Shown here one piece after another: positions 1 to 10,766 of a DNA stretch of 64,000 bases. Both the position numbers and the translations under genes were made by a program. The first letter of the stretch is position 1, and the number at the start of each line of letters is the position of its first letter. The notes below the pieces were generated by a model. The model saw only the letters and a list, made by a program, of their open reading frames with translations. It was not told the DNA's origin and made no database searches. The DNA is from Meghimatium bilineatum (Eukaryota; Mollusca; Gastropoda; Stylommatophora; Philomycidae): positions 19,620,498-19,684,497 of the forward strand of contig CM067299.1 in assembly GCA_034231615.1 (NCBI GenBank). The letters are read 5' to 3'.

Positions 1-343
1 TCCTGGTTAACAAGATATTGAAATTCAAGCATAGACATCTTATGCGCTTGGCGCTTGTCACAAAATATTTGTATATGCAGAATTGCTAGAGATAGAAATA
101 ACTAACACTTCTGACTAGTAAATGCTAAAATACTTTTTTATAACCCATTCATTAGTGGCAGATGTTAGTAATTGGTCATTTGGTGTCAATATGTCATCCC
201 GGACTAGAAGTGCTGAAGACCATATAAATATTACCAATAACAGCTGAGGTGGCAGCAATAGTGAAACCTGTGCTGTAGGCTGTGAAACACATAGTACCGT
301 GTTGAATGCTAAATTTCTATGAGAAACAAGCAACAAATTATGC

Positions 344-512
344 ATCATCATCAAGTGCCATCTCCAAAATGAAGGTTGGCTGCAACAGACCTCCACAACA
401 TCCCCTGTCTGTTTTGGTGTGCACACTGCTAGACTGTAACCTGTCAATCTTGTGATGTTACTCTCCCACTTATATTTCTGCTTACCTCTTGCTCGCTTCT
501 CTTGGCCACTCT
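344..512 (-). mobile_element. RTE-type LINE 3' end
   Basis: On the minus strand, ARGKQKYKWESNITRLTGYS with following residues matches the C-terminal tail of the other copies (20,005 and 52,961). It ends at a (GAT)n-like tail, tgatgatgatg. A degenerate frame continues upstream to about 540. Confidence 0.75.
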
Positions 513-649
513 GCTCAGACAAAAGAAACAAACAAGGCAAATCAAGTCAGATGGTTGATAAGCAGGAGTGTCAGAGATTTCAAACAATAAAGAGAAAGAT
601 TTTTTGTAGCAACAGAAACATTACTAAGTAACCGATACTAAAATACTAA

Positions 650-985
650 CTGGAAAGACTTCAAATCAAACGACATACTAAGAGAGGAGACAAAACAAGA
701 ATATGTGACGAACATCATCAGAAAATGCAGCTGGACATACATCTGCCACATACTTAGAATGAAGGAAGACAGAATTCCATGACAAGTCTTCATGTGGACA
801 ACAGACAGGAAAGAAAACAGGAAGACCAAAAACAACGCTCAGAAGAACATTTATGAATGAATTAAAATCAACAGGCATAAATGCACAAGACCTGCAATCC
901 CTAGCAACTGACCAACAGGAATGGAGAACTATGACATCCGACCTATGTGCCAAACTTAGCAAAAAAGGAACTGACTGAACTTATA
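650..985 (+). mobile_element. LINE RT C-terminal tail (GRPKTT-type)
   Basis: The frame gives W-x-YICHILRMKEDRIP, then GRPKTTLRRTFMNELKSTG and NAQDLQSLATDQQEWRTMTS to a stop. This is the conserved arrangement at the end of LINE polyproteins in many invertebrates (GH..RM..DRIP, GRPKTTWRRT, DR.EWR). One frameshift separates the halves. Confidence 0.75.
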
Positions 986-1054
986 ATCTGCCCAGATCAT
1001 CCCAAGCAAGTTAAGAGAATCTTGTTGTATAGCCAGTTTTCTTTTACTTTAAAT

Positions 1055-1255
1055 TCTCATAGAATGTTCCTATTTATGACCTTTTTGGTCCATGGTATTC
1101 TGAGGTATCTTCTGCCACATTTTGATTTAAGTGCTGCAATTAAGTTTCTCACTTTATTGGTGATTTTCCAAGATTCATATCTGTAAATTACAGCTGGGAA
1201 TATGCAGGCTCTAAAGAAAGTTAGTTTTATTATTTTGTTCCAGCCCGGCCAAATG
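1055..1255 (-). mobile_element. LINE RT tail fragment
   Basis: FRACIFPAVIYRYESWKI followed by SKCGRRYLRIPWTKKV corresponds to the LYGCESWT ... C.RR.LRIPWT motifs after LINE RT domains. A stop-free stretch of about 66 codons. Confidence 0.65.
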
Positions 1256-1259
1256 TTCA

Positions 1260-1850
1260 TTTCTAAAATAATCCTTTAAACAAGTAAAAATGCTGACACA
1301 CTCCTTCCCCAAAGGTTTTTCCAAAAATATATTGCAAATTAGAAATTATATTTAATTAAATACAAAGTCTTACCTGTAAAATATGTCCTGTAAAATACCT
1401 GTGTCTTACCTGTAAAATATACTTCTCATGACAATAATCACAAAAGATTATCACATGATTATCAGACTTCGGTGAAAATCTAGTATAGGTCTCCGTTGGG
1501 CTATAAATTGCATTCACGGATTTCCCTTGAACAACCAATGATATCGATTCATGCCTTAGACGATAATTAATAAATAATTCAAAACACTAATTCTAATCCT
1601 TTTCCCCTCCCCCAAAACAATCTATAAATTAATTCTAATCCTTTTAACCCCCCTCTCCAAAATCTATAACCGTACGCAACTTATAACACTGCAAAGGTTA
1701 GGTAATGCCTCAAAAGTAGAACAAAGGTTGAAAGGTCACAACAAAGACCTATACTAGAGATTAGCCCAGACTTCTAATACTTGTCACCCTCTAAATGAAA
1801 GCATATGTCAAATCGGAGTCAGTCATTTGAGCCATGTTTTGACTTTCTCC
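1260..1850. other. No recognisable gene
   Basis: AT-rich with a local duplication of ttacctgtaaaatat (1,371-1,418) and C-runs. Nothing supported as coding. Confidence 0.6.
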
Positions 1851-2090
1851 TACTTCTTGTTCTTCTACGTTCATTCAAAAACTCCTACTGGATCTCTCTT
1901 GTAGCATAGTGATAGATTGAATCACTGATAGGGCTTAATGGACTTACTACTTAGATTTCCAGCAGGATGTAGTCCATAGAATGGAAATGCGTTGCCGTTG
2001 TGTTTCTACTCTCCTAATGTCTACCATTATTACATACGTACCACAGTGTCCACAGTGATGGGCTTCCGTTGTGAATGTAGAGTGTGTACC
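1851..2090 (-). mobile_element. GAA-tailed SINE (family S1)
   Basis: cttcttgttcttctacgttc, then ctcctactggatctctcttg and agaatggaaatgcgttgccg match the copies at 16,733 and 45,163. It is in the reverse orientation relative to 3,522. Confidence 0.65.
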
Positions 2091-2094
2091 TCTT

Positions 2095-2570
2095 ATTATA
2101 AGGGTTTTATTATTATAGTATTAGTCTTAACAAAAAGTGCGTTGGTTGTGTGTCTACTATAGTAGACTATAAATTATAGTTGAATAATAATATTATTATT
2201 CAATAAATACTAGTCTAGTGGTAGTCCAAAAGTTTTGTAAAACTAATTTTTAAGAGTCAAGAAAGATCCGGCAAAGATCCAAACAAGTCAAAGCAATTTT
2301 CTTCGTTTAAGAATTTTGTTTCTTTTAGTCTAATTTTTAGGATGTCCATACATAAGCTAATAGTAATACAATACAACCTGAACGTAATGCGAAATCGAAA
2401 GGAGACTTACGAAGTTATTGTAAGACTTCCAATGACAGAAATGATATTTTATTAACAGAGTACTTTCCCTTGATATTTTATTAAATTCATGTATTTCGTG
2501 AGCAGGTCAATGTTTTCCCAGTGGCAACATGGATGCGAGGCTTGGACTTTAAACAAGACAATATGCAAAA
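2095..2570. other. No recognisable gene
   Basis: AT-rich. It includes an inverted pair aattatagttgaataataat / attattattcaataaatac near 2,170-2,210. No coding evidence. Confidence 0.55.
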
Positions 2571-2571
2571 G

Positions 2572-2905
2572 AATAAATTCATTTGAAATGAAGTGCTGCA
2601 GAAAGATCCTAAGAATATCATGGACAGAGAAAAAGAAGGACATTGAAATTACTGAAACTATATGATGAGTGGCTTCTAAATACCATCATAGGAAGGAAGC
2701 TACAGTATTTTGGACACTAAGCGATATGATGGTAGCGAAATGCTGATTCTGGAGGGTTGAGTGTCAGCTGGAGAAGAAGAGTAAGACCAAGAAGACGATT
2801 GAACCAAGACATCGAAGAATGTATGCACATGTCTCTGGCCAATGCACTGCTTCTTGCCAGGGACAGAGAGGAGCTCATACTATACCCGAAGACAACGTTC
2901 TGGAA
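2572..2905 (+). mobile_element. LINE RT tail (RILRISWT...FGHL family)
   Basis: Frames give CCRKILRISWTEKKKDIEI, the NTIIGRK..QYFG region, and a tail equivalent to [17 protein letters not shown], with several stops. The same element recurs at 61,935-62,258. It ends cgttctggaaagaatatat. Confidence 0.72.
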
Positions 2906-3419
2906 AGAATATATCACGATATATAGGCTATAGTCAATGCCATCTTGATCAATAGTTCTCAAACTCATGTCCCTGGCCTATTTTTGAGACAATGTATACT
3001 TCGTGAATCCAGTGATGTGTTTAAAAATAGTCGGCCACTTTCTTTCCAAATAACCAAGGCGTGTTAAAATGTATTGCCATCTACCATGATATTTATCATT
3101 CAAATACAGTGACGTGGTATATAAGTAATAGGGAGCACAACACCGATCTCCACTATATAAACTATATATATATATATATAAAAGAAAAAGGAAATCTTCT
3201 TTTTTTTTGCCACTTCATGAGACAGGCAGGTTTGGAGAACATAGTCACAACAGGCACAATTGAAGGCAACAGAGACAGAGACAACGTGAGAAAATATTAG
3301 ACAGTTTGACGGCCTGGCACGGCATGGAAACAGCAACGATCTTGATACATAATACTGTGGACAGAGAGCTGTGGAGAGCCATGACCGCCTACGCCAACCG
3401 GCATGGCACGTGATGATCA

Positions 3420-3422
<3 letters not shown>

Positions 3423-3507
<85 letters not shown>
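3423..3507. repeat. (TA)n microsatellite
   Basis: 85 bp of uninterrupted AT dinucleotides directly before a SINE. Confidence 0.98.
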
Positions 3508-3511
<4 letters not shown>

Positions 3512-3521
3512 CCGTGTTTTA

Positions 3522-3793
3522 CCGAGGCCCGAAAGTGAAGCAAAGAATAGCAACATTGTGTACCTTATCCATGTATGTCGTAAGAGGCGACTAAGGAGGG
3601 TCTGGTGTACGGTTGGTTGCCTCATCCCATATAGGAACAAAGTGATACAGAAGCTATGCTGAAGTCGGATGTGTCAGACAGAAGGCGTATATAGCGCAGC
3701 ATCGTTGTAAAACATGACACAATGCATCCCAATCTCTGGAAAATATCCTGCTAATGTGTAAGAACTTGAGAATGACAGCAGAAGAAGATGCAA
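3522..3793 (+). mobile_element. GAA-tailed SINE (family S1), near full length
   Basis: Order: cccgaaagtgaagcaaagaa, core gtcgtaagaggcgactaagg, gaagtcggatgtgtcagac, acatgacacaatgcatccc, ctgctaatgtgtaagaactt and a gcagaagaag tail. The gcgactaagg core is a widely shared invertebrate SINE-like motif as I recall it. About 12 copies or fragments lie in the window. Confidence 0.7.
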
Positions 3794-3799
3794 AGTATA

Positions 3800-4010
3800 T
3801 ATATGGCGGGAACTGTCGAAGTTGGAAGCAGCCAAGGAACTGTCGACGATGGAAGAGGAGTGCAAATAAAGGCATGACCGACACATCAAGGAATGGACAG
3901 GACAAGATTTTTTCTCACTCATCCGCATCGCTGAGGATAGAAATTGCTGGAGGACTGTGTGCTAAAGTATCCAATGTCGTACCCCTATGACCCTGAAGGA
4001 TTACGGGTTT
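3800..4010 (+). mobile_element. LINE C-terminal tail (EWTGQD...AEDR family)
   Basis: HIKEWTGQDFFSLIRIAEDR and a following AKVSNVVPL frame resemble the last about 60 residues of a LINE RT protein. A related copy is at 25,115-25,310 (GQGIFTLICVAEDRISWRTL). Confidence 0.62.
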
Positions 4011-4504
4011 ATTGATTGATATATAAGTCCTATATATAATATAACTTTATTAACATTGTTATTCAACCGCTTGTAAGGAAGTTTCAGTCTGTTTGCTAGG
4101 GAAACACTACTCTCAGTTTGAAAGAAGGGATGTATATAAGAAATATATATATATATCTTGTTTTTACTAGGGATACGCGGCTTCGCCACCTTTTTCTTTG
4201 TTTTCTTACTTTGGTTCTGATTTGGTTGAACCTAAAGAAAATGACATGCAAGTCAAAAAAACAAAATTCAACCATAAAATACTCAAAAGATCATCTCATT
4301 TATTTTTCATTGGAACAGTAAAAGATCAAGGGCACTGACGTAATTATCCCGTTAATAAAATAGGTTCTGGATTTATTGCTGATCTACTCACTTTTTCCAT
4401 TAAAGTAAAATTTAGCACAAAAGCTAGTTTTCCATTTAGAAGTATTTTATTTCACTTAAGATAGAAACTGGACAATTAAACATTAATTACTGTGATTCTT
4501 GACA

Positions 4505-4686
4505 ATAGAAGACCTGCGAGCAGAAGCAAAACACGCCTTTTAAAGTCATATTATCGGTCATTTCCATGAGTGTCGTTGGTCTGCAATACAATTTGTCCAA
4601 CGTAAATATTTTCATGACCACGGTATTAATAAAAATTGTAAGATATGAAGGTATGTTTTGGACTCTGCTCGTAGGTCTTCTATTCG
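4505..4686. repeat. 26-bp inverted repeat, about 130-bp spacer
   Basis: aatagaagacctgcgagcag at 4,505 and its near-complement ctgctcgtaggtcttctatt near 4,666. Possibly the ends of a small MITE. Nothing coding lies between. Confidence 0.55.
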
Positions 4687-5087
4687 CCTGGACCATGTCT
4701 CTACATTCACAATTGAAAGTATAGATAACTTAGTACAGTATAAGGTTTGGGTGAAATGTTCATTATTCAGGAGAAAACTTCTTGCGCATATAAGAAATGT
4801 AACTGTATTTAGTTCTTCTGTTTTATTTTTGTATGTGAAATAAACTGTATTAGTTGATTTATTTTGTGACAAATAGGCCTAAGCATTATTTGTAGCGTAA
4901 CAAATACTCGGCACAAACTACTCGTATTACAACTATATTTTGTCCTTACACTGGTACGTATTTCTGTATTACATAAGTAAAATTTCACAAGCCATCTCTC
5001 TGTCAATTCGAGTCTACAAAATGTGTTAAATCACGGAAGGTAATACTGCTAGTAAAACTGTATGAAAATAGTACTCACGTGAGAAGC

Positions 5088-5240
5088 AGGTAATGAAGTT
5101 TTACTGAACGAGAACTACCACAATATCAATGTCGGATGCTCACGTGAAATAATACACAAACTATACACATAATATAATCATGCAAATAACAATACACGGG
5201 ACATAATCCACGTTTCAAGCCAAAAGGCTTTTATCAAGAT
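5088..5240 (-). mobile_element. Penelope-like element terminal repeat fragment
   Basis: Shares ggtaatgaagttttac, the spacing and the end motif with 58,790-58,882. Lies about 350 bp downstream (minus strand) of the GIY-YIG fragment, as expected of the 3' terminal repeat of a Penelope-like element. Confidence 0.5.
5208..5240 (-). ncRNA. Degenerate hammerhead-ribozyme-like core
   Basis: The minus strand reads TTGATAA, then a perfect stem AAGCC-TTTT-GGCTT, then GAAAC-GT. This is close to the hammerhead core CUGAUGA / stem II / GAAAC that Penelope-like elements are known to carry. The changed CUGAUGA bases probably make it inactive. Stems I and III are not evident. Confidence 0.35.
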
Positions 5241-5585
5241 GCGCATATAACATTAAAAGAAGAGTAGAAATTACCATACCACAGAAACGTGTCCGGGTGA
5301 AATATGGATGTGAGATGCCATAAGGATATGAACGGGAAGTACATAAAAATGTAATAATATGTGAAAACGAAACGAATAAAAAGATTAAGTAAATGACGGA
5401 ACAAAATGAACAAAACAAAGACCACTCCGACTGAGAAGTAGGCAAAAGAATGGTCGGAATTGAGTTCAAATGGCTTCAGGGTACCCAATTAAAAAAAAAA
5501 AACCATTTCTATAGCTTACCTAGATCTATCATCGGCGGTGCAGGATCTAATGACAATGATCTGAATATCCAAAACATCACAGAGG

Positions 5586-5909
5586 CTATTGCCGTTGATG
5601 TGTGTGACAACAGGAGTAGATGTTCTGTGCTTGATAACGTGAATATGGTTTTAAAAAGTGGTCGCTCAATCTTAAACCGGTTTCCCCGATATGCTGCTTG
5701 CCACGGCGTTTACATATGATCACGTAAATTAAATTATGGGATTCACATGTAAAGGCCTCATTGATGGAGAAAGTGGCCTTGAGAAATGAGATGGGGCGCA
5801 TCTGAACCACATAAGGACATGTGTAGCAACGACCGCGTGAGCAACGAACAGTAGCCAAATGGTCAGGAACAGAAGACCTAAGGTGGCTTGTGGCCAAGAT
5901 GTTCTTCAT
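5586..5909 (-). mobile_element. Penelope-like element GIY-YIG endonuclease fragment
   Basis: The open frame includes CSRGRCYTCPYVVQM (the C-x-TCP zinc motif), AFTCESHNLIYVIICKRRG and KQHIGETGLRLSDHF, equivalent to the FTC.S.NLIY.I.C..CG..YIGETGR.L..R core of Penelope GIY-YIG endonucleases. The Y of YIG is H here. The fragment is about 107 residues and lacks the RT. Family knowledge: the domain nicks target DNA during retrotransposition. Confidence 0.78.
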
Positions 5910-6019
5910 ATTTTTTCGCGCCTATTGGGGGAAGTCCTGGAAAGCTGCACCAGTGTTAGGATAAAATTGGAGAAGGGAATAATGTTTAAGCAAGATGCGT
6001 CGGACAGTAAAGTTATGGG

Positions 6020-6155
6020 TATGAAAGGTAAGAGCAAGTATAACTTTCTTAACGGTTCAAATGCACAATTACCTGCGGTGGGATTCAAATAAGGTACTTC
6101 GGTCGTTACAGACGCGCCATGTACAACGCCGCCACAGAGCGGGACTACCAAGGAT
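6020..6155 (-). mobile_element. tRNA-derived SINE (family T1) 5' part
   Basis: The minus strand reads cgctctgtggcggcgttgta, then accttatttgaatcccacc (B box) and gcaggtaattgtgcatttga, matching the head at 45,573. A-box/B-box spacing is tRNA-like. Confidence 0.7.
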
Positions 6156-6159
6156 ATTT

Positions 6160-7020
6160 GGTAGAATAATAAAGAAGAAATTTCATTGCTGTTTCACTCA
6201 ATTGAGTATATTCGTTTTTAATTATTGTTCATAATTTTTTAATTATTAATAAAATTACAGGTGGTGTCCGGCAGTTTATTCGAAGATATTCGAATACGTT
6301 CAACAGTTTCTCTAAAAGGAAGGGTTGTATAATTGTGTTCAAGAAAGGAGTTCACATTCCGAATATTGCACCCTATAATCCTCTTGTTCGGGATAACACT
6401 TTTCGGATCATTACGGGATAATGTGTCCACACACATTCCAACTTTTTAATATTAGATGTTATATCATACAACTTCCGTGACGCAAAGATAAAAAAAAACA
6501 CGCCACGTCTCTTCGTTATCCATGGAGACTATGTGACAATAGAAAGAAATCGAGACGAAACATGCTGAGACGAATTTTTCACAGGTAACGGGTTGTTAGT
6601 CTATTCCTAAAATTCATTAGTCGCCTCCGAGGACTTTCCTGGAAAGAAGACAGTGGTCCTGTTCTTTGCAACTGAACTAGACGTCCAGTCCCCGGGGTGT
6701 CACACGGGGGGGGGGGGGGGGTTATCAATTAGACACAACATTTCGTTTCTTAGTTCATATATCCGATTGAGAGCTTTACTGAGGGCGGTGTCCGAGCACT
6801 ATATCCTACCACAAAATTCGGAATTGTCCAGCCATTGTCGCAAATAAAATCACGACACAGCTTATTCCCTTTCTCTGGGCAGCACTCTGCCATAAATATA
6901 GTGGGAACATTTTGCTGCAAGAGAGATCCAATGGGAACCATAGAGTGAATGCAAAAATATCATCCTATGAACCATGTTATAAATAGCTGCCCTTTACCTA
7001 GGAAAACAAATGCATACGTT
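6160..7020. other. No gene; scattered repeat scraps
   Basis: Includes an S1-like scrap (cattagtcgcctccgagg, about 6,612), a run of about 17 G (6,706-6,721) and otherwise unrecognised AT-rich DNA. Confidence 0.5.
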
Positions 7021-7150
7021 ATGTCATGTGAACTGGTAGCTTATGTCATGTGAATTGGTAGCTTATGTCATGTGAACTGGTAGCTTATGTCATGTGAACT
7101 GGTAGCTTATGTCATGTGAACTGGTAGCTTATGTCATGTGCCTTGGTTGT
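7021..7150. repeat. 22-bp minisatellite, about 6 units
   Basis: Unit gtcatgtgaactggtagctt plus at; one unit has aatt for aact; the last is degraded. Confidence 0.95.
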
Positions 7151-7236
7151 TCATGTCATTTTTAATATTTACCTTAGGGAACCCAACGGGAAACGGATCC
7201 TCATCGCCCCCCCTCCCACCACTTTTGTCAGCAAAA

Positions 7237-7320
7237 TCGTATTTACGTGTGCGTATTACGTATTTACGTGTGAGTATTACGTATTTACGTGTGCGTATTA
7301 CGTATTTACGTGTGAGTATT
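7237..7320. repeat. 21-bp minisatellite, 4 units with alternating variants
   Basis: Units of acgtatttacgtgtgcgtat plus t alternate strictly between gcgtatt and gagtatt, which makes a 42-bp higher-order dimer repeated twice. Exact 84 bp. Confidence 0.95.
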
Positions 7321-8136
7321 AGGCTGTACAGGGCTGTAGATATTATTACCTTAAGGAGAAGGTTTTTCCTAAAATAAAAAAAAGTAATTCGTCTGTTTTC
7401 ATGTGTACATTTCACTGTTTGACGGGCAGTTTGAAGACCTGTTTGATGTCGACCTTTTGCTTAGGTTCCCAGTGCTAAATGTCATGTTAGAATTACTATG
7501 ATGGATCGGAGGGGGGGGGGTAAATAAACACCCCCTCTCCAACTTCCACCACATTATCTACGGACGTTAATTTCCCAAAATATTCCATAACTGTAAACTT
7601 CTGAGTGGAAAGAACAATGGGGACAAGATAAAAACTGAATTGGCGAAATTAATGTCAAAATGTACATATGAAACAGGGAGATCTCAAAAGTCGTCGCGAC
7701 ATTAGTTGACCAGAACACCTGCTATAGAGAATCCAAAGACTCCTGGTTCTGGTTACCAGGATAGAATGCCCTAACGACAACATCAAATGCTATTATGGCT
7801 GAATATCTGAGTGATGTCTTCTCAAAGCGTTAGTAAATGTTAAACAGCGAATTCTCGCCGTACAAATAAGCGCCATTATGTCAATCGTGGTAGAGCCCCA
7901 GGGAAAAGTCGAACGGGTTAAAGAAAATCCAAACAGAAAGATGAATGAAGTCAGAAATGATTACAGATAACAGACAACGCGACATTCATAAAACAAAAGT
8001 TGCCCCCGTGTAGTCAACGAAAACGAAAGTTGTGACAAAAACCTGGCTAATGAAATATGAGTGGAATAACCAGTGCCTGATTGAGTGAAGTGCAGCAAGA
8101 TATTTAAGCGCGATTATTTTTATAGTAATTTGGCTA

Positions 8137-8137
<1 letters not shown>
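7321..8137. other. No recognisable gene
   Basis: Contains a G-run (7,510-7,520) and unremarkable sequence; no coding support. Confidence 0.55.

Positions 8138-8189
<52 letters not shown>
8138..8189. repeat. (TC)n microsatellite
   Basis: About 50 bp of CT dinucleotides. Confidence 0.97.
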
Positions 8190-8191
<2 letters not shown>

Positions 8192-8244
8192 AATAATTGT
8201 TTGCTTAAATAGGAAAATTATTATTTTTAAAGTATTTTTTAAAT

Positions 8245-8420
8245 AGTTTATTTTAAAAGAGTAGCGCAGTTGCCTAGTTCATCGTGAGTTTGCTTACTAT
8301 CACCGGATTACAGCGTGCCAGGTTTGAAAACACGTCTGGACAAAAACATTGTCCGGGTTGTGATTTCTCGACTAACACGACCGTTCATTCAGCTGACACA
8401 GCTCCTAAATAGGTACCTCT
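8245..8420 (+). mobile_element. tRNA-like SINE fragment
   Basis: agtagcgcagttgcctagtt (A box-like) and gccaggtttgaaaacac (B box-like), followed by gtccgggttgtgatttctcg. The same head appears at 63,925. Confidence 0.5.
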
Positions 8421-8567
8421 TTATTGGAGGTAAATACAGCAAGGAAGGGAACTGGCGACCCCACCTAATACTTGCTGCGGCTTAGTACATGAAGAGTTAT
8501 CTTCATCCCAACTGCAGACTTCTGTCAATGGACCTAACTGTACCTTTCTACTATATACTGATTCTAC

Positions 8568-8775
8568 TCTGTGGTCGAGAAGTACACGCTTCTCTCCAGC
8601 GGCCAAGGTACCGGGTTCAAACCCCGCAGCAGGTCAATTGTGAATTCGAGTCTTTCAGAAAGCAATGGTAAATTACTGAACATATAACATTATCTAGAAA
8701 ATTGCTACAGAAAAAAACAAAACATGTTGAGTTACTCGTTACGTCCAGAATAGGATACGCTACCAGCTCTTGAAT
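8568..8775 (+). mobile_element. tRNA-derived SINE (family T1)
   Basis: tgtggtcgagaagtacacg and the B box gggttcaaaccccgc, then caattgtgaattcgagtc, ctagaaaattgctacag and cgtccagaataggatacgc, collinear with 45,573-45,771. Confidence 0.75.
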
Positions 8776-8873
8776 GATTAGCATTCTCTGTTTCTTCGGT
8801 TTCATAGTTACGAGCAACGAAACTCGTGTATCCTTGTGTGCACTGGTGAAGTATCTCCAGAGATGTACTTCTT

Positions 8874-9015
8874 ACCCTGAAGGTAACCCTCTCAGCTGCC
8901 TGAACCCAGAAAGTACAAACTCTTAGCGGCGTTAACCCAGAAGGCACTAAATCTCAGCAGAGCAGAGTGAACCCAAAAGGCACCAACTCGCAGCGGCTTG
9001 AACCCATAGGGTACT
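8874..9015. repeat. Degenerate ~34-bp tandem repeat, about 4 units
   Basis: Repeats of tgaacccagaaggcacyaa followed by ctcagcggc. Ends at a run of about 20 C (9,018-9,034). Confidence 0.75.
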
Positions 9016-9034
9016 CTCCCCCCCCCCCCCCCCA

Positions 9035-9555
9035 ACAGAAGATGTATTTGCGGCCATGTTTGTAATCAATTATATGGTTTATTTTATGTTACTGTGTTGT
9101 ATTAATTATATTTTATGTTTTTGTGTTTTGTTCATTTTATTTTATGCTAATGTGTTCATTTGTAGAGGGGAGAAGTGGGATGTGGGAGAGATTCAACATG
9201 TATAACCAAATATATTTTCTACTCATTCTGGTTGCATTCTAAGTATTCATGATTTCATTTGTTGTGAAGTTATTGTGTAAATGTTTTTACAAAATATTTT
9301 ACAATCGTTACAAACTTTGTGAAATTATTTCCATATTTTCTTCGGGTTTATTTGCAGTATTTATTTTTGTCATCTATTCTTTTCTTGATTTTTGATCTGC
9401 GATTTATCACTATGCGCCCAACACGATATTGCGATCAATCACTATGCAGCAAACATGACAATGATCAAATATTTGTTTTTAGGCACATTTTCTTGCAGAG
9501 GCTCTCCTGTAAGCCAGACTGTGAGCAACGAAACGGAAACAGTCATGCAGTATGT

Positions 9556-9557
<2 letters not shown>
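9035..9557. other. No recognisable gene
   Basis: AT-rich; short local repeats of ttttatgtt (9,090-9,150). Confidence 0.55.
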
Positions 9558-9606
<49 letters not shown>

Positions 9607-9643
9607 GTCTATCTGTCTATCTGTCTATCTGTCTATCTGTCTA

Positions 9644-9680
<37 letters not shown>

Positions 9681-9735
9681 TGTGTCTGTTGTGTCTAACT
9701 GCCTGTCTGTCTGCCTGCCTGCCTGCCTGCCTGCC

Positions 9736-9796
<61 letters not shown>

Positions 9797-9885
9797 GCCT
9801 GCCTGTCTTTCTGTCTGTCTGTCTGTCTGCTGTGTCTGCCTGTCTGTCTGTCTGTCTGCCTGTCTGTCTATCTATCTATCTATAG
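9558..9885. repeat. Compound tetranucleotide array (TCTA/TCTG/TGCC)n
   Basis: About 330 bp: (CTAT)n, then alternating CTAT/CTGT, then (CTGT)n with CTGC blocks, and back to CTAT. Long open frames of 188 and 192 codons across it translate to LSVCLSVC repeats and are artefacts. Confidence 0.97.
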
Positions 9886-9984
9886 GCCCTACGCTGTGGC
9901 CATTGTTTGCCTTGCGGCGTCAGGGGTGGACGAGTTCTCTGGAGATGACCTTCTTATGTGCTGTTTCTAAGCTTGTTTCTGTGG

Positions 9985-10098
9985 CTTCGTAATCAGCAAC
10001 TGACTGGGACACTGAGTTTATACACTTTTCGATGGCTGACGGAACGGCAGGTAGAGCATATATGGGAATGCCCCCAGTGCTGTGACGCTTGTTTCTAA
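9985..10098 (+). mobile_element. LINE C-terminal end (ECPQC family)
   Basis: RNQQLTGTLSLYTFRWLTER followed by HIWECPQCCDACF and a stop. The same end lies on the minus strand at 37,133 and 36,853, so this fixes the C terminus of an RNase H-bearing LINE family. Confidence 0.72.
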
Positions 10099-10099
10099 T

Positions 10100-10766
10100 C
10101 AATAATACTGTGACTTCTGTGGTTCATCTTTTACATGGTCTGGCTCTGGATTTATAGCCGTGACCTCTATGTGTCTTTTTCATCTGTGGCATACTGTCTG
10201 TTGGTAGTCTGGAAGCGTGTGAAAGCTACGTGATCTGTTTTCTGTTAATGTGTTCCATTATTGGTATTGCTTTGGTTATCTGTCTGATGTTTGTTATCGT
10301 TTCTAATTCTATCTCTTAATGACACTCCGAGTATTCTTCGTGGACATGTCATTTCTACTGTCACTATTTTCTTTTGTCTTGTGCTGTCATTGCCCAGGTT
10401 TTGCACTGGTAGCACAGTGATGGAATAATAATAGTCTTGTATAATGCAACGTTAGTGTTATATAACACGACAATATTCAGTTCACCGTCAAAATATTGTG
10501 ACTTGTTCGTTTCTGTATAATTTGTTGATGTTGTATTGGTCAGGTCTATACTTTCTGTTTTGTTCTCTCCACTGAAGTTGCATATACTGAAGTTGCATAT
10601 ATTGCTTTAACAGAGAGTTTGCTATCGCTGAAATATTGAGCTGTGTGGGACTGGGGGAAGGTTATCTACCATTTTCTTGGTGTTTTTTTTCCTAATCAAA
10701 GTTAGTGTATGACTGTATACTATGTCAATATTTTACTCCACTTTTAAATAGACGATCTCCTTCTGA
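10100..10766. other. No recognisable gene
   Basis: May belong to the 3' flank of the adjacent LINE (minus strand). No domain seen. Confidence 0.45.

Noticed and set aside
7021-7320. CRISPR-like spaced repeats
   Set aside because: Units are contiguous with no spacers; eukaryotic minisatellites.
8568-8660. A tRNA gene, suggested by good A and B boxes (also at 45,573, 42,010, 28,260 and 17,880)
   Set aside because: No complete cloverleaf with matching acceptor stem; each is followed by a shared SINE body.
9319-9970. 188- and 192-codon frames rich in LSVC repeats
   Set aside because: They translate the CTAT/CTGT tetranucleotide array; not a Cys-rich protein.
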